Shown here: in pieces, positions 1-5,775 of the stretch
How the letters are laid out: every line of letters starts with the position of its first letter
How positions within the stretch are numbered: position 1 is the first letter of the stretch
NCBI GenBank assembly: GCA_030611285.1
Contig: JAUWQC010000071.1
Coordinates: 1-5,775, forward strand
Source: a bacterium
GTDB lineage: Bacteria > Actinomycetota > Humimicrobiia > Humimicrobiales > Humimicrobiaceae
Reading direction: 5' to 3'
DNA: 5,775 nt
Translations under genes and position numbers: made by a program
Notes under the pieces: generated by a model
The model's input: the letters and a program-made list of their open reading frames with translations, nothing else
Database searches by the model: none
Told to the model about the DNA's origin: nothing

Positions 1-543
1 CTGATCTTTAATATACATTGGTTCCGTTTCGTATATAGAAGATACTTTCTGTATAATAATGTGGGGATTTTCTTCAATCATATCCACAGCTTTCCTTAAA
101 TTATTCTCCCTATCGCCCATATTGGAGCCAAGAGATAAAAAAACATCGACTTTTTTATTTTTAGATTTGTCTTTTTCCTCTCTTTTGCGATCAAGTACAC
201 ACTCCACTCCCACTGATTTCAGATTCTCTTTTATCGGAGGAGAGGTTTTTTCTATTCTTACCACCACTTTTTCTACCAAAGGTGACATATCCATTATCTG
301 GTTAGCTATAATTTGTGAGAACGTTTCAAGAAGGTTAAATCTCTCACTGCTGTTTATCCTCTTTATGAGCTTTATTGCCTCAGAATAATTTACGGTGCTA
401 TCTATATCATCATGATTTAAAAAGCTGCCTTTATTTATTAAAATTTCAATATTGAAGCGGAAATTCTGGCCATCTTTCTTCTCGCTTTCCTTAACTCCAT
501 GATAACCAAATAAATTAAGATCTTTTATTAATATTCTGAACAT
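1..543 (-). CDS. folBK: Bifunctional dihydroneopterin aldolase / HPPK (FolB-FolK fusion), 3' end missing
   Basis: The frame is open from an ATG at 543 to the window edge, giving 181 codons without a stop. Residues 1-118 are a FolB domain: GYHG at 13-16, then E21, the substrate-anchoring glutamate E73 in LLETF, and the catalytic-type lysine K99 in RIEKTSPPI, all aligning with S. aureus DHNA Glu22, Glu74 and Lys100. A charged linker (about 118-132, rich in K, E and D) leads into the start of FolK, with FLSLGSNMGDRENNL at 135-149 and VSSIYETEP at 167-175. The protein should convert dihydroneopterin to 6-hydroxymethyl-dihydropterin and then pyrophosphorylate it, in the cytoplasm. Such fusions are known, for example pneumococcal SulD. 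The ATG lies 12 nt after the folP stop, in the same frame and without a clear Shine-Dalgarno sequence, so coupled translation is likely. Most of the FolK catalytic region lies outside the window. Confidence 0.93.
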   Translation of the reverse strand, partial: MFRILIKDLNLFGYHGVKESEKKDGQNFRFNIEILINKGSFLNHDDIDSTVNYSEAIKLIKRINSSERFNLLETFSQIIANQIMDMSPLVEKVVVRIEKTSPPIKENLKSVGVECVLDRKREEKDKSKNKKVDVFLSLGSNMGDRENNLRKAVDMIEENPHIIIQKVSSIYETEPMYIKDQ

Positions 544-555
544 CTTAAGATTATA

Positions 556-1767
556 TTAAAATCCGTCAGTAATTCTTTTAGCAATCTTTACCGCTCTTAT
601 GGTTTCTGCTACATCGTGCACTCTTAAAATATTTACTCCGCCTATGACCAAACAAACTGCCGCAGCAAGGCTCCCCTCAAGTCTCTCTTCTAACGGTAAA
701 TCCAGAATACTTCCGATAAAAGATTTTCTCGAAGCTCCAATAAGTACCGGGTACCCTAACATCCTGAATTCATACACCTTACTCAATATTTCCAGGTTGT
801 GATCCAGGGTTTTTCCAAATCCTATACCGGGGTCAACAATTATTTTTCCGGGCTTTATTCCTGAATCAATCGCTATACCAGTCTTATCTTCAAGGTAATC
901 ATAAATTTCATCTATTACATCCTCATATTCCGGATTCTTCTGCATATTTTCAGGAGTTCCTTTAATATGCATAATAACTACCGAAACATCGCCTTCAGCA
1001 ATAACTTTCGCCATATTGGAATCCATGGAAAGACCACTAATATCATTTATAATATGCGCTCCGGCATCTATTGCCCTCCTGGCTACTTCAGACCTGTAAG
1101 TATCGGCAGATACCAGGATATCATAATTTTTACTTATATATTCTATTACAGGAATAATTCTTTCAACTTCCTCTTCAAAGTTTACCGGTAGGGAGCCGGG
1201 CCTGGTTGACATTCCTCCTACATCAATTATCTGCGCTCCCTCTTTAACTATAGTTTCAGCTCTCCTGCAGGCTTTATCTTTTTCAAAATAATATCCGCCG
1301 TCATAAAAAGAATCCGGTGTAACATTTAAAATGCCCATTACCAGTAAATCTTCATTCAAGTTAAACTCTTTTTTACCTATTATTAACTTTCCCCTTTTTC
1401 TGCTTTCATCCAGCTTATCTATATAACTTTCCAGATCACCTGATAAAGCTTTCAGGCCAAATGGCTGCTGCTTTATCTTGCCTATTAAACTCCTTGCACT
1501 TTTAACTGTACCCTGGATAATAACATCTGCCTTACCGCCGGTTTCCATAAGTGAATCCCTGGAAGTAACTACATCACCGCCTCTGGCAAGCATTTCCTGC
1601 TTTAATATATTTGCAGCCAGTGGATTAATACCTCTAACTTTCAGAGATATTGGGAATATTTTATCTACCATTATGCGTGACCCGGCAGCAGTAGCTCCAA
1701 TTTTTTCAAACTCTTTTAAGCCTTCCTGCCTGGTTTTTATGTTTAATGCTCTTATCTTGAATTTCAT
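556..1767 (-). CDS. folP: Dihydropteroate synthase, long form with N-terminal extension
   Basis: FolP condenses 6-hydroxymethyl-dihydropterin pyrophosphate with p-aminobenzoate to give dihydropteroate; it is the sulfonamide target. The protein has 403 residues, against about 260-290 for ordinary DHPS. The TIM-barrel domain spans about 140-400 and carries all the main motifs: MGILNVTPDSFYDGG (144-158, loop 1), GGMSTRPG (184-191, loop 2), D222 in SADTY, ND at 241-242, MHIKGTPENMQ (266-276), DPGIGFGKT (312-320), K348 in GASRKSFIG, and R382/H384 in LRVHD. Residues 1 to about 125 form an extra domain. Similar long forms occur in clostridial DHPS as far as I recall, and no function is assigned to the extension. 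Position 186 is Met, where most DHPS have Glu (GGESTRP). The ATG sits 3 nt after the folE stop with no Shine-Dalgarno sequence, so translation is probably coupled to folE. The stop is TAA. Confidence 0.95.
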   Translation of the reverse strand: MKFKIRALNIKTRQEGLKEFEKIGATAAGSRIMVDKIFPISLKVRGINPLAANILKQEMLARGGDVVTSRDSLMETGGKADVIIQGTVKSARSLIGKIKQQPFGLKALSGDLESYIDKLDESRKRGKLIIGKKEFNLNEDLLVMGILNVTPDSFYDGGYYFEKDKACRRAETIVKEGAQIIDVGGMSTRPGSLPVNFEEEVERIIPVIEYISKNYDILVSADTYRSEVARRAIDAGAHIINDISGLSMDSNMAKVIAEGDVSVVIMHIKGTPENMQKNPEYEDVIDEIYDYLEDKTGIAIDSGIKPGKIIVDPGIGFGKTLDHNLEILSKVYEFRMLGYPVLIGASRKSFIGSILDLPLEERLEGSLAAAVCLVIGGVNILRVHDVAETIRAVKIAKRITDGF

Positions 1768-1770
1768 ATT

Positions 1771-2337
1771 CTATTTATCTGGCTTGATAAGTGCCATCAC
1801 TTCAGCTCGTGAAGCTGCATTTTCCCTAAACAGACCCCTCACAGCAGAAGTTACAGTCAACATATTTGGCTTCTTCACTCCTCTCATGCTCATACACAAA
1901 TGTTCAGCTTCAACAATAACCATAACACCTCTGGGCTTAATTTTTTCCATAATAGTATTTGCTACTATTGAAGTTAATCTTTCCTGGACCTGCAGCCTCC
2001 TGGCCACGATATCGAATACTCTTGTAAGCTTGCTCAGGCCAATAATTTTTCCAGCCTTATTGGGAACATAAGCTATATGAGCTTTCCCCACAAAAGGCAC
2101 CAGGTGATGTTCGCATACCGAATAAAACGGAATATCCTTTACTAATATTATTTCATCATGGCTTTCATCAAACATAGGTCCGAGTTCCCCGGACGGATCT
2201 TCTCCAATCCCACTAAATATTTCCTCATACATCTCAGCAACTCTTTTTGGAGTCCCCTTGAGACCTTCTCTATTTATATCCTCCCCGATGCCTTTTAATA
2301 TTAAAATTACTCCTTCTTCTATCATTTTTTTATTCAC
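1771..2337 (-). CDS. folE: GTP cyclohydrolase I, type IA (zinc enzyme)
   Basis: This enzyme converts GTP to 7,8-dihydroneopterin triphosphate plus formate, the first step of folate synthesis. The product is 188 residues, a normal bacterial FolE length. The zinc ligands are visible as C75 and H78 in [10 protein letters not shown] and C148 in EAEHLCM. H77 and H146 match the catalytic histidines of the E. coli enzyme (His112 and His179). The family stretches [20 protein letters not shown] (100-119) and MRGVKKP (151-157) are intact. The start is GTG: AGGAG lies 7 nt upstream, whereas the ATG at codon 5 would be 19 nt from it. The stop is TAG. This is the first gene of a folE-folP-folBK run and probably has its own promoter within 2375-2403, overlapped by a Fur-family-like palindrome. 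It belongs to the FolE1 family, not the zinc-independent FolE2. Confidence 0.97.
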   Translation of the reverse strand: MNKKMIEEGVILILKGIGEDINREGLKGTPKRVAEMYEEIFSGIGEDPSGELGPMFDESHDEIILVKDIPFYSVCEHHLVPFVGKAHIAYVPNKAGKIIGLSKLTRVFDIVARRLQVQERLTSIVANTIMEKIKPRGVMVIVEAEHLCMSMRGVKKPNMLTVTSAVRGLFRENAASRAEVMALIKPDK

Positions 2338-2344
2338 TGGCTAA

Positions 2345-2349
2345 CTCCT
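2345..2349 (-). promoter_or_regulatory. Shine-Dalgarno site that fixes the GTG start of folE
   Basis: AGGAG on the minus strand, followed by a 7-nt spacer (TTAGCCA) and GTG. The only nearby ATG, four codons downstream, would be 19 nt away, so the GTG start is preferred. Confidence 0.8.
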
Positions 2350-2352
2350 GTT

Positions 2353-2376
2353 CCAAATTAATATCCAAATTAATAT
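2353..2376. repeat. Perfect 12-bp tandem duplication in the folE leader
   Basis: Two identical copies of CCAAATTAATAT (plus strand) lie end to end at 2353-2364 and 2365-2376. They fill the space between the candidate -10 box, which overlaps the last two bases of the second copy, and the region just before the folE Shine-Dalgarno site. The likely transcription start falls inside the second copy, so copy number would alter leader length or an operator there. It could also be a neutral slippage event in AT-rich DNA. Confidence 0.9.
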
Positions 2377-2403
2377 TATAAATGATAATCATTTAAATCT
2401 GAT
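2375..2403 (-). promoter_or_regulatory. Candidate sigma-A type promoter for folE-folP-folBK
   Basis: The minus strand reads TATAAT at 2380-2375, a perfect -10 hexamer. With a 17-nt spacer the -35 position is ATCAGA (2403-2398), only 3 of 6 to TTGACA, so the promoter would be weak or helped by an activator. Transcription would start near 2368, giving a leader of about 30 nt that includes the folE Shine-Dalgarno site. AT-rich DNA makes TATAAT common by chance; its place before the folate block supports the call. Confidence 0.5.
2380..2394. promoter_or_regulatory. 7-1-7 palindrome, possible Fur/Zur-family operator
   Basis: AAATGATAATCATTT is a perfect inverted repeat with 7-bp arms around one central base. 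The inner 13 bases equal the core of the classical Fur box (AATGATAATCATT); over the full 19-bp box I count 13 matches. It lies between the -35 and -10 positions of the candidate folE promoter and shares one base with the -10, a good place for repression. Fur, Zur and PerR boxes have this 7-1-7 form, but which regulator, if any, binds here is inference. Confidence 0.4.
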
Positions 2404-2449
2404 AAAAAACCACCCCATGATCATTATCTTCAGTAATTTCTATATAATC

Positions 2450-2470
2450 CACTATCTTTAACAGATAGTG
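2450..2470. repeat. 8-bp perfect inverted repeat with 5-nt spacer
   Basis: CACTATCT (2450-2457) and AGATAGTG (2463-2470) are exact reverse complements around TTAAC. In RNA this would make a small hairpin; in DNA it could bind a dimeric regulator. On neither strand is it followed by a T tract, so it is not a standard intrinsic terminator. It lies about 70-100 bp upstream of the likely folE transcription start and about 100 bp beyond the ftsH stop. Confidence 0.6.
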
Positions 2471-2571
2471 CGTTTAATTCCCCTGATAATACCAAAAAGC
2501 CGGGTTATAATGTTTGGTTATTTTTTGGATATTGAAATAGCTTACTTAAATAAAAGTTTATTTATTATTTA

Positions 2572-4515
2572 TTACTTTTTACTGGCTGCTTTTACAGCTT
2601 TCTCTTTTATAGTTTTTACTATTGCGCTCCTGGTATTTAAAACTTCACTTTTTTCTTCCAGCTGCTCAACTCTCTTGCTTTTCTTGCTTTCTACTTTTGA
2701 TAATACCTTTAATATTTCATCTCTGCTGAGAGTTTCTTTTTCCATTAGCTCGTTGGCCAGATTAGCTAAAGTCTTTTTATTTTTTAGAAGTATCTTTCTT
2801 GCCATCTCATAACTTTCCATAACTATATTATGGACTTCTTCATCAATAGCAGAAGCAATCTGGTCACTATAGTGAGGCCTTGAGGCAATTTCCTTTCCCA
2901 GGAATACTTCATCTTCTTCACCTTTAAATGTAATTGGACCCAATTTTTTACTCATTCCATATTCCATAATCATTTTTCTTGTAATTTTCGTAGCCCTATC
3001 CAGGTCATTTTGAGCGCCTGAAGTTATATCATTGAAATTCATTTCTTCACTAACCCTGCCCCCTAAAAGCTGCGTAATATTATCTATAAGCTCTTTTTTG
3101 GATTTTAAAAATCTGTCTTCCTCGGGTAGAGTAATTACATAACCCAACGCTCCCCCCCGTGAAATAATAGACATTTTATGAATAGGATCAGTATGGGGAA
3201 GAACATATGAAAGTATTGCGTGGCCTGACTCATGATAGGCTATTATTCTCTTTTCTTCTTCTGATATGATTCTTGATTTTTTCTCAGGTCCGGCTATAAC
3301 TCTTTCTACTGCTTCTTCTACCTCAAACATACTTATTTTTTTCTTATTATGCCTTGCTGCCAGAAGAGATGCTTCATTGAAAAGGTTGGCCAGGTCAGCT
3401 CCCGTAAATCCGGGTGTCTGCTTGGCTATATTTTTTAAATTAATACCTTTATCCAAAGGTTTTCCTCTGGCATGTATCTTCAATATTTGCTCTCTACCCA
3501 GTAGATCCGGCCTATCCACAACTATTTGTCTATCAAACCTTCCAGGCCTGAGCAGGGCAGGATCCAGAATATCCGGTCTGTTTGTAGCAGCAATCAATAT
3601 AACAGTGCTATCAATATCAAATCCATCCATTTCTACAAGCAGTTGATTTAAAGTTTGTTCTCTTTCATCATGACCTCCACCTAATCCGGCTCCCCTGTGT
3701 CTTCCAACTGCATCAATTTCATCCATAAATATTATAGATGGCTGATTCGCCTTAGCCTTATTAAAAAGATCCCTGACTCTGGAAGCTCCCACACCGACAA
3801 ACATCTCAACAAATTCAGAACCGCTAATGCTAAAGAATGGCACACCGGCTTCACCTGCAACCGCTCTCGCCAGAAGCGTCTTACCGGTTCCGGGGGGGCC
3901 GTATAATAGAACGCCCTTGGGAATTTTTGCGCCCATAGCCTTAAATTTACCTGGATTTTCCAAAAACTCTTCAATTTCTCTTAATTCTTCTACAGCTTCA
4001 TCAACCCCTGCCACATCTTTAAAGGTAACTCCTTTTTTACCTTTACTTACCAATCTTGCTTTACTCTTTCCAAATTGAAGCACCTTGGAGCCCCCGCCCT
4101 GAAGCTGATTCATCATAAAGAAAATTAAGCCAAATATTAGAATAAAAGGTATGGCACCTATTAAAATCTGAATCCATATAGATTGTTTCTGATTATCAAC
4201 CTTAAAGGGTAAATCATTATCCAGTAACAATTGCGTAACATCATAATCTCCTAAAAATGAAACTTTAAATTTAGCCCCATCTTTTAATTCACCCTCAACT
4301 ATTTTATCCTCTCCTTTAATCACCATTGGCGTAGAAGTGCTTATTTTATCCTGCTTTACTGCTTCAACAAATTCATTTAAATTAAACTCTTTAACTGCAG
4401 GTGAAAGAAAAAGAGGATTCCTGAAGATTAAGAACATAGCAATTATCAGCAGTATTAATACTGCTATATTTCTAAATCCTCTACTACTGGGACCTTTACT
4501 ATTTTTCAAATTCAA
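2572..4515 (-). CDS. ftsH: ATP-dependent zinc metalloprotease FtsH
   Basis: FtsH is a membrane-anchored AAA+ protease, acting as a hexamer, that degrades misfolded membrane proteins and short-lived regulators. The product has 647 residues, a normal length. A first membrane segment (about 15-31), an extracytoplasmic domain (about 33-112) and a second segment (about 113-135) precede the ATPase. Walker A is GPPGTGKT (206-213), the pore motif FVG is 239-241, Walker B is IIFMDEID (261-268), and the second region of homology ends in LLRPGRFDR (321-329) with arginine fingers R323 and R326. The protease site is HESGH (428-432), with D504 as the third zinc ligand. The lysine-rich tail (about 608-647) is typical of variable FtsH C-termini. 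The start is TTG: an in-frame TGA lies four codons upstream, and AGGAG is 5 nt before the TTG. TTG at codon 3 is the main alternative. It follows hpt by 55 bp. Confidence 0.98.
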   Translation of the reverse strand: MNLKNSKGPSSRGFRNIAVLILLIIAMFLIFRNPLFLSPAVKEFNLNEFVEAVKQDKISTSTPMVIKGEDKIVEGELKDGAKFKVSFLGDYDVTQLLLDNDLPFKVDNQKQSIWIQILIGAIPFILIFGLIFFMMNQLQGGGSKVLQFGKSKARLVSKGKKGVTFKDVAGVDEAVEELREIEEFLENPGKFKAMGAKIPKGVLLYGPPGTGKTLLARAVAGEAGVPFFSISGSEFVEMFVGVGASRVRDLFNKAKANQPSIIFMDEIDAVGRHRGAGLGGGHDEREQTLNQLLVEMDGFDIDSTVILIAATNRPDILDPALLRPGRFDRQIVVDRPDLLGREQILKIHARGKPLDKGINLKNIAKQTPGFTGADLANLFNEASLLAARHNKKKISMFEVEEAVERVIAGPEKKSRIISEEEKRIIAYHESGHAILSYVLPHTDPIHKMSIISRGGALGYVITLPEEDRFLKSKKELIDNITQLLGGRVSEEMNFNDITSGAQNDLDRATKITRKMIMEYGMSKKLGPITFKGEEDEVFLGKEIASRPHYSDQIASAIDEEVHNIVMESYEMARKILLKNKKTLANLANELMEKETLSRDEILKVLSKVESKKSKRVEQLEEKSEVLNTRSAIVKTIKEKAVKAASKK

Positions 4516-4520
4516 AACAA

Positions 4521-4525
4521 CTCCT
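4521..4525 (-). promoter_or_regulatory. Shine-Dalgarno site supporting the TTG start of ftsH
   Basis: The minus strand reads GAGGAG, then TTGTT, then TTG. AGGAG is 5 nt from the chosen start. No in-frame ATG precedes the first membrane segment, so a TTG start is needed to give a normal FtsH N-terminus. Confidence 0.7.
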
Positions 4526-4570
4526 CATTAAATTAATTTTTCATCTACCACTTACTAAATAATAATATAA

Positions 4571-5149
4571 TTACTGTTCATTTTCAATATACCCTATAAA
4601 AGGGAAATTCCTGTATTTCTCTTCAAAATCAAGACCATATCCTACCACAAATTTATTAGGAATATCAAATCCTTTATATTTAACCTTATTTTCTGTTTTT
4701 CTTGGAACATCTTTATCTAAAAGTGCGCAGACTTCTATATTTTTTGGATTTCTTGCCTGTAAATTCTTTACCAGATAATTTAAAGTTCTCCCGGAATCAA
4801 CTATGTCCTCTATAATAATTACTTCTTTATTCTCTATACTGAATTCTAAGTCTTTGGTTATTCTTACAATTCCGGAACTTGCCTTAGAATTTCCATAACT
4901 TGAAACAGCCATAAAATCAAAAGTAACCTGTATTTTAATCTCCCTGCAAATATCAGCAACAAAAATAAAAGAACCCCTCAAAACTGAGACCAAAACAGGA
5001 TTTTTATCTTCATAATCCCTGGTGATTTCCTGTCCTAATTCTCTGACTCTCCTGCGCAGCTTCTTTTCATCTATAAGTACTTTTATTTTCATATTGTTAT
5101 ATATTAAGACCTTTTTACCATTAATTTCTTTAAACTTATATAATTCCAT
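4571..5149 (-). CDS. hpt: Hypoxanthine(-guanine) phosphoribosyltransferase
   Basis: This purine salvage enzyme transfers phosphoribose from PRPP to hypoxanthine, and usually guanine, to give IMP or GMP in the cytoplasm. The 192-residue product shows the pyrophosphate-loop motif LRG (57-59), the flexible-loop SSYG (83-86), the PRPP motif VIIIEDIVDSGRTL (110-123), a purine-binding-type lysine in VKYKGFDIP (156-164) and VVGYGLDFEEKYRNFPFIG (168-186). Most bacterial homologues begin near KIKVLIDEKKL, that is at Met20 here. Met20 has no Shine-Dalgarno sequence, while the ATG at 5149 has GGAG 6 nt upstream, so I chose the longer form with about 19 extra residues. It sits between tilS and ftsH, its usual place. 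An N-terminal extension is therefore either real or a start-site misread. Confidence 0.96.
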   Translation of the reverse strand: MELYKFKEINGKKVLIYNNMKIKVLIDEKKLRRRVRELGQEITRDYEDKNPVLVSVLRGSFIFVADICREIKIQVTFDFMAVSSYGNSKASSGIVRITKDLEFSIENKEVIIIEDIVDSGRTLNYLVKNLQARNPKNIEVCALLDKDVPRKTENKVKYKGFDIPNKFVVGYGLDFEEKYRNFPFIGYIENEQ

Positions 5150-5152
5150 TAA

Positions 5153-5168
5153 TTACTCCATTACTCCA
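5153..5168. repeat. 8-bp tandem duplication covering the hpt Shine-Dalgarno site
   Basis: TTACTCCA (plus strand) is repeated twice without a gap, at 5153-5160 and 5161-5168. On the minus strand this gives two GGAG sites in a row before the hpt ATG; the nearer one has a 6-nt spacer. The duplication also creates ATG GAG TAA at 5161-5153, a two-codon frame with its own GGAG only 2 nt away, probably too close to be used. Confidence 0.85.
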
Positions 5169-5170
5169 AT

Positions 5171-5194
5171 AAAAACACGATTTTATTAAATCAT
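5171..5194 (-). terminator. Weak hairpin plus T run between tilS and hpt (possible attenuator)
   Basis: On the minus strand ATGATTT and AAATCGT (arms within 5177-5194) can pair around a 4-nt AATA loop, with one G-U pair, followed by G and five T. The stem is nearly all A-T, so it would be a poor terminator and may be chance in AT-rich sequence. Confidence 0.2.
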
Positions 5195-5207
5195 ATATAA
5201 ATTATTT

Positions 5208-5775
5208 TTAAAATAATTTTAAATGCAAAACTTCTTTAGTATCTTCAGTTATTCTCAGCCGGTTATCAATCCTATATTTCCCCACCCATATTATTTTTTC
5301 CCTATCTATAAATACCGGGACCAGTTTTCTCAAATGTATGGGAATCTTGCTATCAACAAAAAAATCCTGTAGTTTTTTCTCTTTCTGCATACCGAGGGGG
5401 TAAAACTTGTCCCCTCTTTTCCAGGTTCTTACTCTTATTGGAAGTTTAATTTTTGCATAATCCAGAAAAGCCTCGGTATTTTTAACTTCATTAAATTTTA
5501 TTTTATCCTTACTTTTTTTTAATAACTCTGATGACAGTCCCAGATTAAAATCTTTTGGCTTTATTTTAGTTCCAACTTTTATCTCCTTCCCGCTTTTCCG
5601 TGCACTTACCTTCCTATTACTTCTAAGAAACTGCTTGAACTCATCTGGCAGAAGCTTGATATAATCAACATTCACAAAATAAATATAGCTGCCTATTTTA
5701 AAAACCCTTATTTTCTCTTCTGGCTGGATGATCTTGCTTTCCCCTCCCAAACTACAGATCCTTAAAATATCATCT
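5208..5775 (-). CDS. tilS: tRNA(Ile)-lysidine synthetase, C-terminal part only
   Basis: TilS attaches lysine to C34 of the tRNA-Ile anticodon, allowing it to read AUA codons. Only the last 188 codons are in the window. The frame is open to the edge, so the N-terminal PP-loop ATPase domain lies beyond 5775. The visible part holds the TilS C-terminal domain: VRTWKRGDKFYPLGM (about visible residues 115-129), KKLQDFFVDSKIP (133-145), then VPVF and IIWVGKYRID about 10-25 residues later, ending in VLHLKLF and TAA. This pattern of RTxxxGDxFxPLGM, KKLxDFFxDxKIP and WVxxxRID is characteristic of the family. The position ahead of hpt and ftsH agrees with the common bacterial order. A TTG at 5750 is an internal leucine, not the start. 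hpt follows after 58 bp. Confidence 0.92.
   Translation of the reverse strand, partial: DDILRICSLGGESKIIQPEEKIRVFKIGSYIYFVNVDYIKLLPDEFKQFLRSNRKVSARKSGKEIKVGTKIKPKDFNLGLSSELLKKSKDKIKFNEVKNTEAFLDYAKIKLPIRVRTWKRGDKFYPLGMQKEKKLQDFFVDSKIPIHLRKLVPVFIDREKIIWVGKYRIDNRLRITEDTKEVLHLKLF

Larger units (their letters stand above)
2338..2571. other. ftsH-folE intergenic region (234 bp)
   Basis: This is the only gene-free stretch of any length in the window. Its folE-proximal half holds the Shine-Dalgarno site, the 12-bp tandem repeat, the candidate promoter and the Fur-like palindrome. A second Fur-like half site, ATCATTATC, lies at 2420-2428, and an 8-bp inverted repeat at 2450-2470. The ftsH-proximal part (about 2471-2571) is AT-rich; it contains a loose inverted repeat, CCAAAAA at 2492-2498 with TTTTTGG at 2522-2528, but no stem followed by a T run on the minus strand. 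I see no convincing ftsH terminator, no tetrahydrofolate riboswitch and no tRNA. Confidence 0.7.

Noticed and set aside
59..388. Plus-strand 109-codon open frame opposite folBK
   Set aside because: It lies antisense to a clear FolB-FolK coding frame, matches no family I recognise and has Ser/Phe-rich composition typical of an antisense shadow.
1478..2071. Plus-strand 197-codon open frame across the folE-folP junction
   Set aside because: It is antisense to two well-supported enzymes with intact motifs, with no Shine-Dalgarno or family signal of its own.
2393..2452. Small minus-strand frame of 19 codons from GTG (VDYIEITEDNDHGVVFYQI) upstream of folE
   Set aside because: It reads like plausible protein but is very short, has no Shine-Dalgarno site or ATG, and runs through the candidate operator. 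It could be a chance frame or a gene remnant; I cannot support it.
2492..2528. Terminator formed by CCAAAAA and TTTTTGG downstream of ftsH
   Set aside because: The loop is 23 nt, the stem mostly A-T, and no T tract follows the second arm on the minus strand.
2338..2571. Tetrahydrofolate riboswitch upstream of folE
   Set aside because: Expected in some Clostridia, but the likely leader is only about 30 nt and I find none of the conserved pairing or core sequence.
2468..2812. Plus-strand 114-codon open frame running from the intergenic region into ftsH
   Set aside because: Most of it is antisense to the ftsH 3' end, and its hydrophobic Ser/Leu/Phe composition is what the reverse of Lys/Glu-rich codons gives.
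5208..5750. Stand-alone 180-residue protein starting with TTG at 5750
   Set aside because: The frame stays open to the window edge and the sequence is the C-terminal domain of TilS, so it is a partial larger gene.

Overview
The window is AT-rich and densely packed. Every gene lies on the minus strand, so transcription runs from high to low coordinates. In that direction the order is tilS (3' part only), hpt, ftsH, a gap of about 230 bp, then folE, folP and a folB-folK fusion whose end is cut off by the window start. No mobile element, CRISPR array, tRNA or rRNA is visible.

The first block (5775 to 2572) is the widely conserved bacterial tilS-hpt-ftsH neighbourhood: tRNA-Ile lysidine synthetase, hypoxanthine phosphoribosyltransferase and the membrane AAA+ metalloprotease. 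The gaps are 58 and 55 bp. ftsH starts with TTG behind a good Shine-Dalgarno sequence.

The second block (2337 to 1) is a folate cassette. FolE makes dihydroneopterin triphosphate from GTP, FolB cuts dihydroneopterin to 6-hydroxymethyl-dihydropterin, FolK pyrophosphorylates that product, and FolP joins it to p-aminobenzoate. The gaps are 3 and 12 bp, and folE, folP and folBK all share one reading frame. folE has a GTG start with a Shine-Dalgarno sequence, whereas folP and folBK have none, which suggests translational coupling. The step that removes phosphates from dihydroneopterin triphosphate, and the FolC and DHFR steps, are not encoded here.

The ftsH-folE gap holds the only notable regulatory structure: a candidate promoter with a perfect TATAAT, a 7-1-7 palindrome resembling the core of a Fur-family operator that touches the -10 box, a perfect 12-bp tandem duplication in the leader, and an 8-bp perfect inverted repeat further upstream.

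The gene order tilS-hpt-ftsH-folE-folP-folB-folK is known from actinobacteria such as Mycobacterium and, in variants, from Clostridia. Low GC, the long-form FolP and the FolB-FolK fusion fit a Clostridia-like Bacillota or an AT-rich deep lineage near Actinomycetota. This assignment is inference. I see no convincing new biological system; the points most worth a second look are the folE control region, the FolP N-terminal extension and the one-frame folate cassette.
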